Below, one piece after another: positions 8,404 through 16,614 of a stretch of 64,000 nucleotides of DNA. This DNA comes from an uncultured Lachnospiraceae bacterium (lineage in GTDB: Bacteria; Bacillota; Clostridia; Lachnospirales; Lachnospiraceae). The stretch lies in assembly GCA_944383545.1 (NCBI GenBank), contig CALWPY010000005.1, forward strand, positions 1-64,000. The letters run 5' to 3'. Position numbers and translations under genes: made by a program. How positions within the stretch are numbered: position 1 is the first letter of the stretch; each line of letters opens with the position of its first letter. Under the pieces are notes generated by a model. The model saw nothing but the letters and a program-made list of their open reading frames with translations. It was not told the DNA's origin and did no database searches.

Positions 8404-9017
8404 CACATCCTTAAATTAATATAGTCAATAATCATTTCCACGCTGTCATCAATACTTATATCTCCTGTGTTAATGATTATATTATAATTTTCTTCATCTC
8501 CCCATCTCTGGTGAGTAAAATAATTATATGAATCACTTCTGTTTTTGTCTTTTTTTATTACAAGTTCTCTGGCCTTTTCTTTTGTCAGAGCATATCTGTT
8601 CATAACCCTTTCCACTCTTATTTCAAAAGGAGCGGAAAGAAATACCTTTATAGTGTTAGGGGTATTCCTCAATATATAATCCGAACATCCTCCGATTATT
8701 ATACATGATTCCTTATTTGCCAGCTCACGTATTATATCAAATTTCTTCATATACAACTCAATAGATTCCTTGTCCGGCCCGAATGGCTTTTCAAAGTCCA
8801 AAGACATCTTGTTAAGATAACTGTTTTTTGTAACGGAGGCATAATATTCATTAATTATATCCATACTCATGCCGTTTCGTTTTACCGCCTCTGTAATCAA
8901 ATCACGGTCATAGTAATTAAGATGCAGTCTTTCCGCAAGATGTCTTCCTATGGCACGTCCGTTGCTTCCGTATTTTCTACTTATTGTAACAACAAATTTA
9001 TTATCTTTTTCTTCCAT
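8403..9017 (-). CDS. Cytidylate kinase-like family protein
   Basis: About 204 residues. The N-terminal ISRKYGSNGRAIGRHLAERL is the modified P-loop of the cytidylate-kinase-like family that is common in Clostridia and distinct from Cmk proper. Further family signs are YDRDLITEAVKRNGM, CIIIGGCSDYIL, VFLSAPFEIRVERVMNRY and the lid region KDKNRSDSYNYFTHQRWG. It is predicted to be a cytoplasmic P-loop nucleotide kinase whose real substrate is unknown. The start is placed at ATG 9017 because GGGGGTG lies about eight bases ahead; an in-frame ATG at 9026 has none. It is the first gene of an operon with the DtxR-like repressor and HD protein. Confidence 0.8.
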   Translation of the reverse strand: MEEKDNKFVVTISRKYGSNGRAIGRHLAERLHLNYYDRDLITEAVKRNGMSMDIINEYYASVTKNSYLNKMSLDFEKPFGPDKESIELYMKKFDIIRELANKESCIIIGGCSDYILRNTPNTIKVFLSAPFEIRVERVMNRYALTKEKARELVIKKDKNRSDSYNYFTHQRWGDEENYNIIINTGDISIDDSVEMIIDYINLRM

Positions 9018-9147
9018 GTATTTCACCCCCGGTACAAGTAAAATATGTCAATATTTAAAATTATTGCATATATTGTACCAAAAACATTACTAAAAAAAAA
9101 GGCTTTTATTGTTACATTTTATTAATACTTAACACTTCTATAACATA

Positions 9148-9648
9148 CTATTTCCGTTTTGCCAGATGTTCATTTTCCATTGATATTATATTTCCAATTA
9201 CAAAAATATTTATAAAAGGAAGCATACCCGTAAAAATTGCAGCCAGACACCATTTTTCACCTATTTCGTCAGCTATTCTGAACATTCTTATAAGTCCGTT
9301 CCAGAAAATTATTGATTCAGCCACAATTATTAAAATTACATTTATCAGAAAATTCACTAGATTAAAGGAATTATTTACATACATTATGGCGAAATCTATT
9401 AAAATTATCAAAATATTTACATTAGAGGTAATAACAAGCTGGAGAAGCATCTCTCGTGATTTAAATATGCCTGCCTCATAATTTCCCCTGCCAACACTCC
9501 AGACAGGAATGATATTTACTGCCGCAAATATCACTCCGGCAATAATATATATATACATTCCTTCAAATTCGGTCTTGGATAATATAAGAAATATATTCAT
9601 AGTAAAAAGCAGTAATAAAGAATTTGCTATGCTGTTAATTACCTTCAT
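9148..9648 (-). CDS. Small four- to five-helix membrane protein of unknown function
   Basis: This 166-residue protein is mostly hydrophobic: helices at about residues 8-24, 31-50, 68-90, 96-118 and 136-156 can be seen, with short polar loops and a basic C-terminal end (EHLAKRK). No family was recognised. It lies 47 bases downstream of the vanT-like gene in the same direction and might be read through from the van operon, but nothing in the sequence ties it to cell-wall chemistry. It has a GGAAGG ribosome site. Confidence 0.6.
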   Translation of the reverse strand: MKVINSIANSLLLLFTMNIFLILSKTEFEGMYIYIIAGVIFAAVNIIPVWSVGRGNYEAGIFKSREMLLQLVITSNVNILIILIDFAIMYVNNSFNLVNFLINVILIIVAESIIFWNGLIRMFRIADEIGEKWCLAAIFTGMLPFINIFVIGNIISMENEHLAKRK

Positions 9649-9695
9649 GTTTTTTCCTTCCTGAAATTAAATATTTTTTACCGGCAAAGCCTTTT

Positions 9696-11297
9696 TTAAT
9701 TATATAAGATTGGAAGCCTTCTGCCAAGTCCTGAAAGAATTTCATTGGATATCGTATCTGCACGTTCTGCAAAGTCTTCACATCTGATTACTTCACTGCC
9801 GTCTTTTCCAATCAGAGTAACTATATCTCCCGCACCTGCGTTTTTAATATCTGTTACATCTATCATAAACCTGTCCATGCATACCCGTCCTATAAGCTGT
9901 GCTTTTTTTTCTCTGATAAGTACATATCCTCCTGCCTCGTAAAAATTCCCGGGAATTCCGTCCGCGTATCCTATGGAAACTGAGGCAATTTTCATATTTC
10001 TTTCTGCGGTAAATCTTCTTCCGTAACCCACCGTCTCTCCTTTTTTTATTTCTTTTACGGTTTCCACCAAAGCTCTCAAAGAAAGTACAGGAATAAGATT
10101 TGCAGATTCCCTTGTCTTTTTATTATCGCTCATAACTCCGTAAAGAGCTATGCCCGCCCTCACATAATCATAAGACATGTCCTGATAATTTAAAATGCCA
10201 TAGCTTGCCTGTATATGCAGTTTTCCTGTATTATATCCCTCTTTCCGCACTTTTTCCACTGCTTTATTATAGCTTTTTATCTGTTTCACAGTATATTCAT
10301 AATCAGCTTCCGAAAGACTGTCCGATACGCAAAGATGTGAATATATACCACATACCTTTAAGTACCTGTAATTATAAATCCTCTTTATTCCCTCTATATC
10401 ATTACAGTCTATACCCAGTCTGTGCATTCCCGTATCCAGCTGAATCTGTACTTTTATTTTCATTTTTTTCTTATTCAGTTGCCCGGCATATTCACTGTCC
10501 ACTATACTCTGTGTAAGTCTGTATTTTTTTACCTGAAAAATATCACGTGGAGGTGTATATCCAAGTATAAGTATTTCTCCCCTTATACCCTTTTTCCGTA
10601 GTCTTATTCCCTCAGTAAGCGACGCAACCGCAAATACTTTTATACCTTCTTTATTAAGAGTCCTGCATACCTGCACGTCCCCGTGTCCGTAAGCGTTAGC
10701 CTTTACCACCGCCATAATATTTGTGTCTTCAGGAAGTAATGCTTTTAATTCCTTTACGTTATTTTTAAGTGCCGAAAGGTCTGTTTCTATCCATGCTCTT
10801 CTTTTTTTCTTTTGCAGACGTCCGACATTTCTTTTAGATGTTATCCTGCATAAGAGTTTATTTATAACAAAGGCGGCCACACATGATACAATGCATACCG
10901 CAACATAATGAATGATGCTGTTTTCCACCAGATATTTTTCACTGCCTGCTATTTTTGCGATACCTCTTATAAAAACTATCATCCAAGGATGAATTATATA
11001 TATAATTAATGAAATATTTCTGAGACTTTTATGCTCCTTTCCCTTTATGGATAAAAGCTGTGTAAACAGATATATCATAACAGGTATGAGCATTATATAC
11101 ATACTGTCATGTCTTTGCAGGTCTGAATCATGCAGAATCAGACCTTCGGCAAGCAGCAAAGAAAAGGAAATAATAAATCCTGCCTTTTTAAAATTAAGCT
11201 TGTCTGTTTTCCCTTCTCTTATAATGGCTCCCAAAAGTATGAAAACGGGGGCAAAAAATATGCCGTTTCTTGTAAATCGGAAATTATTACATTCCAT
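9696..11297 (-). CDS. vanT: VanT-type membrane serine/alanine racemase with a shortened N-terminal membrane domain
   Basis: The 533-residue protein joins five membrane helices (residues ~15-150) to a PLP-dependent alanine-racemase domain (165-533). The PLP lysine is K199 in AVVKANAYGHG; HIQASYGILNY, VRAGIALYG and VGYGRRF (catalytic tyrosine region) and GRVCMDRFMIDVT are also present. VanT racemases supply D-serine for D-Ala-D-Ser ligases. Known VanT proteins are about 700 residues with ten or more helices of an acyltransferase-3 type domain; here the first half of that domain is absent, although the IYIIHPWMIVFIR helix is retained. A strong GGAGGTGAT site, which contains the stop codon of the upstream peptidase gene, shows the short form is properly translated. 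Amino-acid uptake by the membrane part may be lost; racemization should remain. Confidence 0.88.
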   Translation of the reverse strand: MECNNFRFTRNGIFFAPVFILLGAIIREGKTDKLNFKKAGFIISFSLLLAEGLILHDSDLQRHDSMYIMLIPVMIYLFTQLLSIKGKEHKSLRNISLIIYIIHPWMIVFIRGIAKIAGSEKYLVENSIIHYVAVCIVSCVAAFVINKLLCRITSKRNVGRLQKKKRRAWIETDLSALKNNVKELKALLPEDTNIMAVVKANAYGHGDVQVCRTLNKEGIKVFAVASLTEGIRLRKKGIRGEILILGYTPPRDIFQVKKYRLTQSIVDSEYAGQLNKKKMKIKVQIQLDTGMHRLGIDCNDIEGIKRIYNYRYLKVCGIYSHLCVSDSLSEADYEYTVKQIKSYNKAVEKVRKEGYNTGKLHIQASYGILNYQDMSYDYVRAGIALYGVMSDNKKTRESANLIPVLSLRALVETVKEIKKGETVGYGRRFTAERNMKIASVSIGYADGIPGNFYEAGGYVLIREKKAQLIGRVCMDRFMIDVTDIKNAGAGDIVTLIGKDGSEVIRCEDFAERADTISNEILSGLGRRLPILYN

Positions 11298-11301
11298 AAT
11301 A

Positions 11302-12018
11302 TCACCTCCGGTGAGCCCCTGATGCCGGAAACTGCTTTAAATACTCAATATATTCTTCAAGGCATAGCCCCCGTTGGTATATTTCGGAGGCAGCGTCTTT
11401 CCCAACATATCGATAATGCCACGGCTCATAAGCCGTGCCTGTAATTTCCTCTTTATCTTGCGGATATCGTAAGATAAAGCCATATTTCCATGAATTTTCC
11501 GCAAGCCATTCATATACCTGATTTCCGGTAGAATTTACTCCATCTGCATTTATGTCAACAGCGAGCCCTGTCTGATGTTCACTGTAGCCTACATCAGCAA
11601 CCCACCGCTTTGCCTCTTTTTTTGCTTCCTGACCAGAATAGCCTTGTGATTTCAATTCTTCTATTTTTTCGTCCATAAGTTCCTGCTGTTTATTTGCTGA
11701 ACGATAACCTGAGGCGACGACAGGATATATTCCCTCTGCCCGCATATCGTCAAACATTTGCTGAAGTTCAGGATAAATACGGCTGTCAACGCTTTGCCCG
11801 TTGGATAATTCTGTAAGCTCTATATCCCAGTCATTTGGTATTTTATAATCATGATTGACAAGTATCAGATTCCATCCATGCTCAGTACCTGCAGTCTGCC
11901 CCGAAGGAAAAAATTGTTTCAGATAAAGGAAAACAGAAAGAAGCAGAACTGCAATGATAAAAATACATACAAGATGTTTTTTTCGTCTCCCTGTTTTTTT
12001 AGTAGCCCGCTGTGTCAT
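11302..12018 (-). CDS. vanY: VanY/VanXY-type D,D-carboxypeptidase (peptidase M15B)
   Basis: The 238-residue protein has a basic N-terminus and one membrane helix (~17-34), so the enzyme part faces outside. The zinc peptidase motifs of M15B are all visible: VASGYRSANKQQEL, SEHQTGLAVDIN (His and Asp zinc ligands) and AYEPWHYRYVG (catalytic Glu and zinc His). YGFILRYPQDKEEITGTAYEPWH closely follows the pattern of VanXY-G. In van operons such enzymes remove terminal D-Ala from peptidoglycan precursors so that D-Ser ending precursors predominate. The membrane anchor favours a VanY-like carboxypeptidase over the cytoplasmic VanXY dipeptidase. It overlaps the ligase gene by four bases (ATGA), so it is co-translated. 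Confidence 0.85.
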   Translation of the reverse strand: MTQRATKKTGRRKKHLVCIFIIAVLLLSVFLYLKQFFPSGQTAGTEHGWNLILVNHDYKIPNDWDIELTELSNGQSVDSRIYPELQQMFDDMRAEGIYPVVASGYRSANKQQELMDEKIEELKSQGYSGQEAKKEAKRWVADVGYSEHQTGLAVDINADGVNSTGNQVYEWLAENSWKYGFILRYPQDKEEITGTAYEPWHYRYVGKDAASEIYQRGLCLEEYIEYLKQFPASGAHRR

Positions 12019-13121
12019 TTTCCCTTTCTCCCTTCTTCAATTATCATGTTTATAAGCTCTTTAAATTCTATTCCTGCTCCTTTCATCATGTTTGGATATC
12101 TGCTGTGCGAGGTAAAACCGGGAATTGTATTTATTTCATTAAATACCACCTTGCCTGACGGAGTAAGAAACATGTCCACTCTTGCAAAACCCTCACAACC
12201 TAAAGCCTTATAAATTTTAACTGACGTGTTTCTTATTTTGTCTCTCAATGCAGTGTCAATTCTTGCAGGCATATGTATTTTTGAGGTCTTAAGTGTATAT
12301 TTTTCCGTATAATCAAAAAATCCCGACGAAAGCTCTATTTCATCCACCTCACCGACAATGAAGCTCTCACCCTCGTATATTATAATATTTTTCTCATACC
12401 TTCTTTTTAATTTTTCATTATCCGCCGTAAGAACTGCACATCCTATTTCAAAGCCTTCAATATTTTCTTCCAAAACTACGTTATCATCATATTTACGTGC
12501 CTCATTTACCGCCTCAAAAAGCTCATTTTCACCATATATTTTTGAAATTCCGAAAGATGAGCCTGCCTTAAGAGGCTTTACAAATAGCGGATATTTCATA
12601 TCAGATACAATTTCTTTTATCTCTTTTTGAATGTGTTGCGTCAGTATCTTTTGCTTCGGAGCTCTTATTCCTGCATGCTCCGCTATAATATGTGCCCTGT
12701 ATTTATCCATACAAAGAGCACTTGAAGATACGCCGCATCCTGCCAGAGGAATTCCTGCAAGCTCTATAACTCCCTGCACGGTCCCGTCTTCTCCGTTTTT
12801 TCCGTGAAGCACAGGAAATGCTACATCTATATGTGTGCCATAAATGTTACTTCCTCTTACTTCTATTAACTCTCCCTTTGTTCTGTCAGGTGAAATAAAA
12901 GCCGGTATTAAATTTGCTTTATCCTCATGCCACCTGTCTTCCGGTATTTTTTCTATATCTCCCGTATACTTAAACCATTTTCCGTCTCTTGTAATTCCGA
13001 GAAGTATCGGATTATACTTTTCCTCATCAATACCTCTTATTACTGCATATGCAGATTCCAGCGATACATCATATTCACTGGAACAGCCTCCGAAAATAAT
13101 AAGCACGTTTTTCCTTGTCAT
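12015..13121 (-). CDS. vanG: VanG-type D-alanine-D-serine ligase
   Basis: The 368-residue ATP-grasp ligase closely resembles VanG: VAFPVLHGKNGEDGTVQG, ALCMDKYRAH, YPLFVKPLKAGSSFGI, FFDYTEKYTLKTSKI, MPARIDT, ALGCEGFARVDMF and NEINTIPGFTSHSRYPNMMK are all visible. The EKYTLK stretch in the omega-loop region is that of D-Ala-D-Ser ligases rather than housekeeping Ddl. It joins D-Ala and D-Ser to give precursors with low affinity for vancomycin. ATG 13121 is preferred over the frame's upstream ATG 13169 because GGGAGG lies eight bases ahead. A ~20-residue insertion (around NEKLKRRYEKNIIIYEGESF) precedes IVGEVDEIELSSGFF; I recall no such insertion in classical VanG. Confidence 0.93.
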   Translation of the reverse strand: MTRKNVLIIFGGCSSEYDVSLESAYAVIRGIDEEKYNPILLGITRDGKWFKYTGDIEKIPEDRWHEDKANLIPAFISPDRTKGELIEVRGSNIYGTHIDVAFPVLHGKNGEDGTVQGVIELAGIPLAGCGVSSSALCMDKYRAHIIAEHAGIRAPKQKILTQHIQKEIKEIVSDMKYPLFVKPLKAGSSFGISKIYGENELFEAVNEARKYDDNVVLEENIEGFEIGCAVLTADNEKLKRRYEKNIIIYEGESFIVGEVDEIELSSGFFDYTEKYTLKTSKIHMPARIDTALRDKIRNTSVKIYKALGCEGFARVDMFLTPSGKVVFNEINTIPGFTSHSRYPNMMKGAGIEFKELINMIIEEGRKGK

Positions 13122-13136
13122 TTGTTTTCCTCCCGT

Positions 13137-13196
13137 AAAAAAAATAAGCTTTTTATCCTGTACAAACAATGTACCAAAACAAAAAGCTTATTTTTT
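13137..13196 (-). terminator. Terminator-like hairpin immediately ahead of the vanG ribosome site
   Basis: A ~15-bp A/T-rich stem (13137-13154 with 13181-13196, around AAGCTTTTT / AAAAAGCTT) ends in eight T on the minus strand, and the vanG ribosome site starts three bases later. An inner GTAC...GTAC pair extends it. It may end the vanRS transcript or act as an attenuator of vanG. Confidence 0.6.
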
Positions 13197-13227
13197 CTTT
13201 ATTTCACTAAGGAATTTTTATTTTTTC

Positions 13228-13255
13228 ATTATATAAATCTTACGTTTTTCTTAAG
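13228..13255 (-). promoter_or_regulatory. Putative VanR-controlled promoter of vanG
   Basis: On the minus strand a perfect TATAAT (13233-13228) follows the end of vanS. The -35 position overlaps two direct repeats of TAAGA spaced by 11 bases (13253-13249 and 13242-13238), the spacing used by OmpR-family regulators such as VanR. Assignment to VanR is inference from position. Confidence 0.45.
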
Positions 13256-14342
13256 ATAAATTCGGTAGCCTTATTTCAAATTCAATTTTATTATTTTCAC
13301 TGTGTGCCGTTATTTCCCCTCCGTGAAGTTCAACTATTTCTCTGGCAATGGCAAGTCCGAGTCCTGCACCGCCTGTCTTTGAGGCTCTTGAAGAATCCAC
13401 TCTGTAAAACTGCTCAAATATACGGCTCAGTTTCTCTTCAGGTATTGTATTTCCGTCATTTATAAACCTGATGGAGACATACTCACTTTCACCCTCATTA
13501 ACCTGCATAATGATTTTTATTGTACCGTTTTCATAACTGTAATTTATGGCATTTCTTATAAGGTTATCAAACACTCTTTCCATTTTACCCACATCACATT
13601 TTATGTGAATGTTTTCAGGAATTTCCATGTCACAGACTAAGCCTTTAGTGTCAAACAACGGTTTAAATTCATATGTTATCTGTTCCAGCATACGGCTTAA
13701 ATTTACATCAGATGGCTCAAGGGTAAGCTTTGTCATACTGAATCTTGTAATATCAAAAAATTCATTTATCAAATCCTCAAGACGTTCTGCCTTGTCCAAT
13801 GCAATATGCAGATATTTATCCTTTAATTCCTCGGATATTTCCTTTTCATCACACAAAAGATTCAGATATCCTATTACCGAAGTAAGAGGTGTTTTTAAAT
13901 CATGTGCAAGATATACAACCAAATCATTTTTTCTCTGTTCAGCTTCCTTTGCCAGATACTTATTTCTTGCCACCTCCTGTTTAATCTGATTCATTTGGGT
14001 TTCGATTTCGTGTAAATCACTTGGAAGCTCTATCATATCTTCATTATCATCTACAAGCTTTCTGCTTGCTTCATAAATGGAATTTATATAGTTTATCGTC
14101 CTTCTCCAATAATATATAAATATAATCAAAAAACCTATAAACCATGTCAAAGGCAGAATCAGAGTTATTCGTGCAGATAACCACATAAAAAACGGATATA
14201 ATAATTCAGTACCGTACCATGTTTTCATGCTCAATATATTATATGCCACAAGTACTGCCACAAAAAGAACAACCGAATATATTATTTCCGCCGCAAAAAA
14301 TCTTGGCAGTATTCTAAATGTAAGCTTGGATTTTTTTAACAT
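13251..14342 (-). CDS. vanS: VanS-type sensor histidine kinase
   Basis: The 363-residue protein has two N-terminal membrane helices (~13-36 and ~52-76) enclosing a very short external loop, a HAMP-like coiled region, and a kinase core. The phosphorylated histidine is in VVYLAHDLKTPLTSVIGYLNLL; the N box (FDNLIRNAINYS), F box and G boxes (SKTGGAGLGLAIAREIVELHGG) are intact. Sequence and short external loop match VanS of vanG/vanC-type clusters. It should phosphorylate VanR when glycopeptide or cell-wall stress is sensed. It follows vanR by ten bases and precedes the D-Ala-D-Ser ligase. Confidence 0.9.
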   Translation of the reverse strand: MLKKSKLTFRILPRFFAAEIIYSVVLFVAVLVAYNILSMKTWYGTELLYPFFMWLSARITLILPLTWFIGFLIIFIYYWRRTINYINSIYEASRKLVDDNEDMIELPSDLHEIETQMNQIKQEVARNKYLAKEAEQRKNDLVVYLAHDLKTPLTSVIGYLNLLCDEKEISEELKDKYLHIALDKAERLEDLINEFFDITRFSMTKLTLEPSDVNLSRMLEQITYEFKPLFDTKGLVCDMEIPENIHIKCDVGKMERVFDNLIRNAINYSYENGTIKIIMQVNEGESEYVSIRFINDGNTIPEEKLSRIFEQFYRVDSSRASKTGGAGLGLAIAREIVELHGGEITAHSENNKIEFEIRLPNLS

Positions 14343-14352
14343 ATTTACTCCT

Positions 14353-15054
14353 CTATTCTATAGTATAACCAACACCCCATACGGTTTTTACAAATTTGGG
14401 TTTTCTCGGCGGCTCATTCATCTTTTCACGAAGTTTTGCCACGTGTACCATCACAGTATTATTGCTGTCCATATATTTTTCTCCCCATACTGCCTCAAAA
14501 AGTTCTTCAGAGGAAATTACCCTTCCCCTGTTTTCACAGAGATACCATAAAATTGAAAATTCTATCGGAGTGAGATTTAATTCCTTACCGTAAAGATTGC
14601 ATTTATGACTGTCATTATTTATCACGAGTCCGTTGAAATCATATTCATTTATCTTTTCCTGCTTTTCATTTTCTCCTGAAATGTTATATTTTGTATATCT
14701 TCTAAGCTGTGCCTTTACTCTCGAAACAAGCTCCAGGGGATTAAACGGTTTTGTTATATAATCATCCGCTCCCAGAGTAAGACCTGTGATTTTATCCATG
14801 TCCTCAACCTTTGCCGTAAGCATAATAACAGGAAAAAAATACTTTTCACGTATTTTTCTTAAAATGGAAAAACCGTCCATGTCAGGAAGCATAACGTCAA
14901 GTATTGCAAGGTCAATCTTTTCCTTTTCCAGTATTTCCACTGCCTGCTTACCGTTATAAAACTTGTATACATTATAATTCTCATTTTTAAGATATACTTC
15001 TACCAAATCTGCAATAGACTGCTCATCATCTGCCACTAAAATATTCTCAGCCAT
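14353..15054 (-). CDS. vanR: VanR-type OmpR-family response regulator
   Basis: The 233-residue protein has a receiver domain (ILVADDEQSIADLV, acceptor Asp in LAILDVMLPDMDGFSIL, conserved K in DDYITKPFNPLELVSRV) followed by an OmpR-type winged helix (NLTPIEFSILWYLCENRGRVISSEELFEAVWG, ending VKTVWGVGYTIE). This matches VanR of vanG-type operons. Phosphorylated VanR normally activates the promoter in front of the resistance genes. It is the first gene of the operon, divergent from trpS, with an AGGAGGAAG ribosome site and a 14-bp palindrome just upstream of it. Confidence 0.92.
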   Translation of the reverse strand: MAENILVADDEQSIADLVEVYLKNENYNVYKFYNGKQAVEILEKEKIDLAILDVMLPDMDGFSILRKIREKYFFPVIMLTAKVEDMDKITGLTLGADDYITKPFNPLELVSRVKAQLRRYTKYNISGENEKQEKINEYDFNGLVINNDSHKCNLYGKELNLTPIEFSILWYLCENRGRVISSEELFEAVWGEKYMDSNNTVMVHVAKLREKMNEPPRKPKFVKTVWGVGYTIE

Positions 15055-15066
15055 TCTCTTCCTCCT

Positions 15067-15080
15067 GATAAGGCCTTATC
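15067..15080. promoter_or_regulatory. Perfect 14-bp palindrome upstream of vanR
   Basis: GATAAGGCCTTATC is a perfect palindrome, placed directly ahead of the vanR ribosome site and downstream of its likely -10 box (TATAAT at 15101-15096 on the minus strand). It is a candidate operator, or a small hairpin in the vanR leader. Confidence 0.4.
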
Positions 15081-15110
15081 GACCTGCATATGTTGATTAT
15101 ACTACGATAC

Positions 15111-15139
15111 TTGACATCATGCACCATAATAATTATAAT
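15111..15139 (+). promoter_or_regulatory. Consensus sigma-A promoter of trpS
   Basis: Perfect TTGACA (15111-15116) and TATAAT (15134-15139) with 17 bases between, about 50 bases ahead of trpS. It overlaps the vanR promoter region on the other strand. Confidence 0.85.
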
Positions 15140-15187
15140 TATTTCATATGTTTAATGGTAATTTTAATGATTTAAAGAGGAACTAAA

Positions 15188-16273
15188 ATGAAAAAAATAA
15201 TTTTAACAGGTGACAGGCCGACGGGAAAACTTCATCTCGGTCATTATGTCGGCTCACTTAAAAGACGTGTTGAGCTTCAGAACTCAGGAGAATACGAAAA
15301 AATATTCATTATGATTGCAGATGCTCAGGCACTTACTGACAATGCTGATAACCCTGACAAAATCAGGGATAATATCATAGAGGTTGCTTTAGACTATCTT
15401 TCCTGTGGTCTTGACCCTGAAAAATCTACTCTTTTCATACAGTCACAGCTTCCTGAGCTTGCGGAGCTGTCATTTTATTATATGAATCTGGTTACAGTTT
15501 CCAGACTTCAGAGAAATCCTACTGTAAAATCCGAAATACAACAGAGGAATTTTGAAACAAGTATTCCTGTTGGTTTCTTTACCTACCCTATCAGTCAGGC
15601 TTCGGATATTACGGCTTTCAGGGCAACTACCGTTCCTGTAGGAGAAGACCAGCTGCCTATGCTTGAGCAGGCAAGAGAAATAGTCAGGAAGTTTAATTCA
15701 ACCTACGGAGAAACTCTTGTTGAGCCGGAAGCGCTAATTCCTGAAAATGAAGTATGCTCCCGTCTTCCGGGTACCGACGGTCACGCCAAGATGAGCAAAT
15801 CTCTCGGTAACTGTATATATCTCTCTGACACGGAAGAAGATGTTAAGAAAAAGGTAATGAGCATGTTTACAGACCCTAATCATCTTAAGATAACCGACCC
15901 GGGCAGTCTGGAAGGAAACACCGTATTCACTTATCTCGATGCTTTCTGTACTGATAATCACTTTGCAAAATATCTTCCTGAATATAATAATCTTGATGAG
16001 CTTAAAGCTCACTACCAGAGAGGCGGTCTGGGAGATGTAAAAGTTAAGCGTTTCTTAAATGCGGTACTTGAAGATGAGCTTGCTCCTATTCGTGCAAGAA
16101 GAAAGGAACTTGAAAAGGACATCCCTGCAGTCTATGAAATTCTAAAAAAAGGAAGTATTAAAGCCAGAGAGGAAGCGGCAAAAACGCTTGCGGACGTAAA
16201 GGCAGCCATGCGCATAAATTACTTTGATGACGAAGAGCTTATTAAAGCACAACAGTTAAAATATAATTCATAA
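15188..16273 (+). CDS. trpS: Tryptophanyl-tRNA synthetase
   Basis: The 361-residue class I synthetase charges tRNA-Trp. The HIGH-type motif is [20 protein letters not shown] near the N-terminus and the KMSKS loop is [16 protein letters not shown] (around residue 198). [21 protein letters not shown] is typical of bacterial TrpRS. It is somewhat longer than the ~330 residues of the common form. It is monocistronic with its own promoter and terminator; no T-box is present, in contrast to the TrpB-like gene at 24 kb, which carries one. Confidence 0.96.
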   Translation: MKKIILTGDRPTGKLHLGHYVGSLKRRVELQNSGEYEKIFIMIADAQALTDNADNPDKIRDNIIEVALDYLSCGLDPEKSTLFIQSQLPELAELSFYYMNLVTVSRLQRNPTVKSEIQQRNFETSIPVGFFTYPISQASDITAFRATTVPVGEDQLPMLEQAREIVRKFNSTYGETLVEPEALIPENEVCSRLPGTDGHAKMSKSLGNCIYLSDTEEDVKKKVMSMFTDPNHLKITDPGSLEGNTVFTYLDAFCTDNHFAKYLPEYNNLDELKAHYQRGGLGDVKVKRFLNAVLEDELAPIRARRKELEKDIPAVYEILKKGSIKAREEAAKTLADVKAAMRINYFDDEELIKAQQLKYNS

Positions 16274-16279
16274 AGTAAA

Positions 16280-16313
16280 AGGCAGAACATTTTTAAATGC
16301 TCTGCCTAATTTT
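16280..16313 (+). terminator. Terminator of trpS
   Basis: Stem AGGCAGAACATTT / AAATGCTCTGCCT (16280-16307) followed by AATTTTT. Confidence 0.8.
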
Positions 16314-16329
16314 TATGATTTAAATTTTG

Positions 16330-16596
16330 TTACTTTACACACTGTGCAAATTTCTGTTTTGCCTGTTCAACCTTCTGCATCTCTGCCTCAGGTGTAGGAT
16401 ATAATCCCTTGTCATGCATCATACAGAATACTTCCTGCTGTATGCTGTGTTCTTCTGCAAGACAGTTAAGAAGCTCCTGTCTTACATTTTCATGGACACA
16501 TTCATTTGCAAATGAATTGTAATGGTCTGTTGCCGCTTTCTGTGCTGAAAGAGCATCATCAAGTATATTCTTTTCTGTATACTGTGTTTTCTGCAT
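16330..16596 (-). CDS. CotF-like spore coat protein
   Basis: The 88-residue, all-helical protein shows the coat F/ferritin-like pattern: ILDDALSAQKAATDHYNSFANEC, then VRQELLNCLAEEHSIQQEVF and MMHDKGLYPTPEAE. The GLYP(T)PEA end is characteristic of small CotF-like coat proteins of Clostridia. It is predicted to be deposited in the spore coat. It lies 18 bases downstream of a second gene of the same kind, so they form a two-gene operon and suggest that the organism forms spores. Confidence 0.8.
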   Translation of the reverse strand: MQKTQYTEKNILDDALSAQKAATDHYNSFANECVHENVRQELLNCLAEEHSIQQEVFCMMHDKGLYPTPEAEMQKVEQAKQKFAQCVK

Positions 16597-16614
16597 CTCT
16601 ATACCTCCCTTAAA

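Noticed and set aside
9696..11297. Frameshift as the reason for the short VanT
   Set aside because: No continuation of the membrane domain is possible upstream because the peptidase gene ends four bases before the start; the start has a perfect ribosome site, so this is a deletion, not a frameshift.
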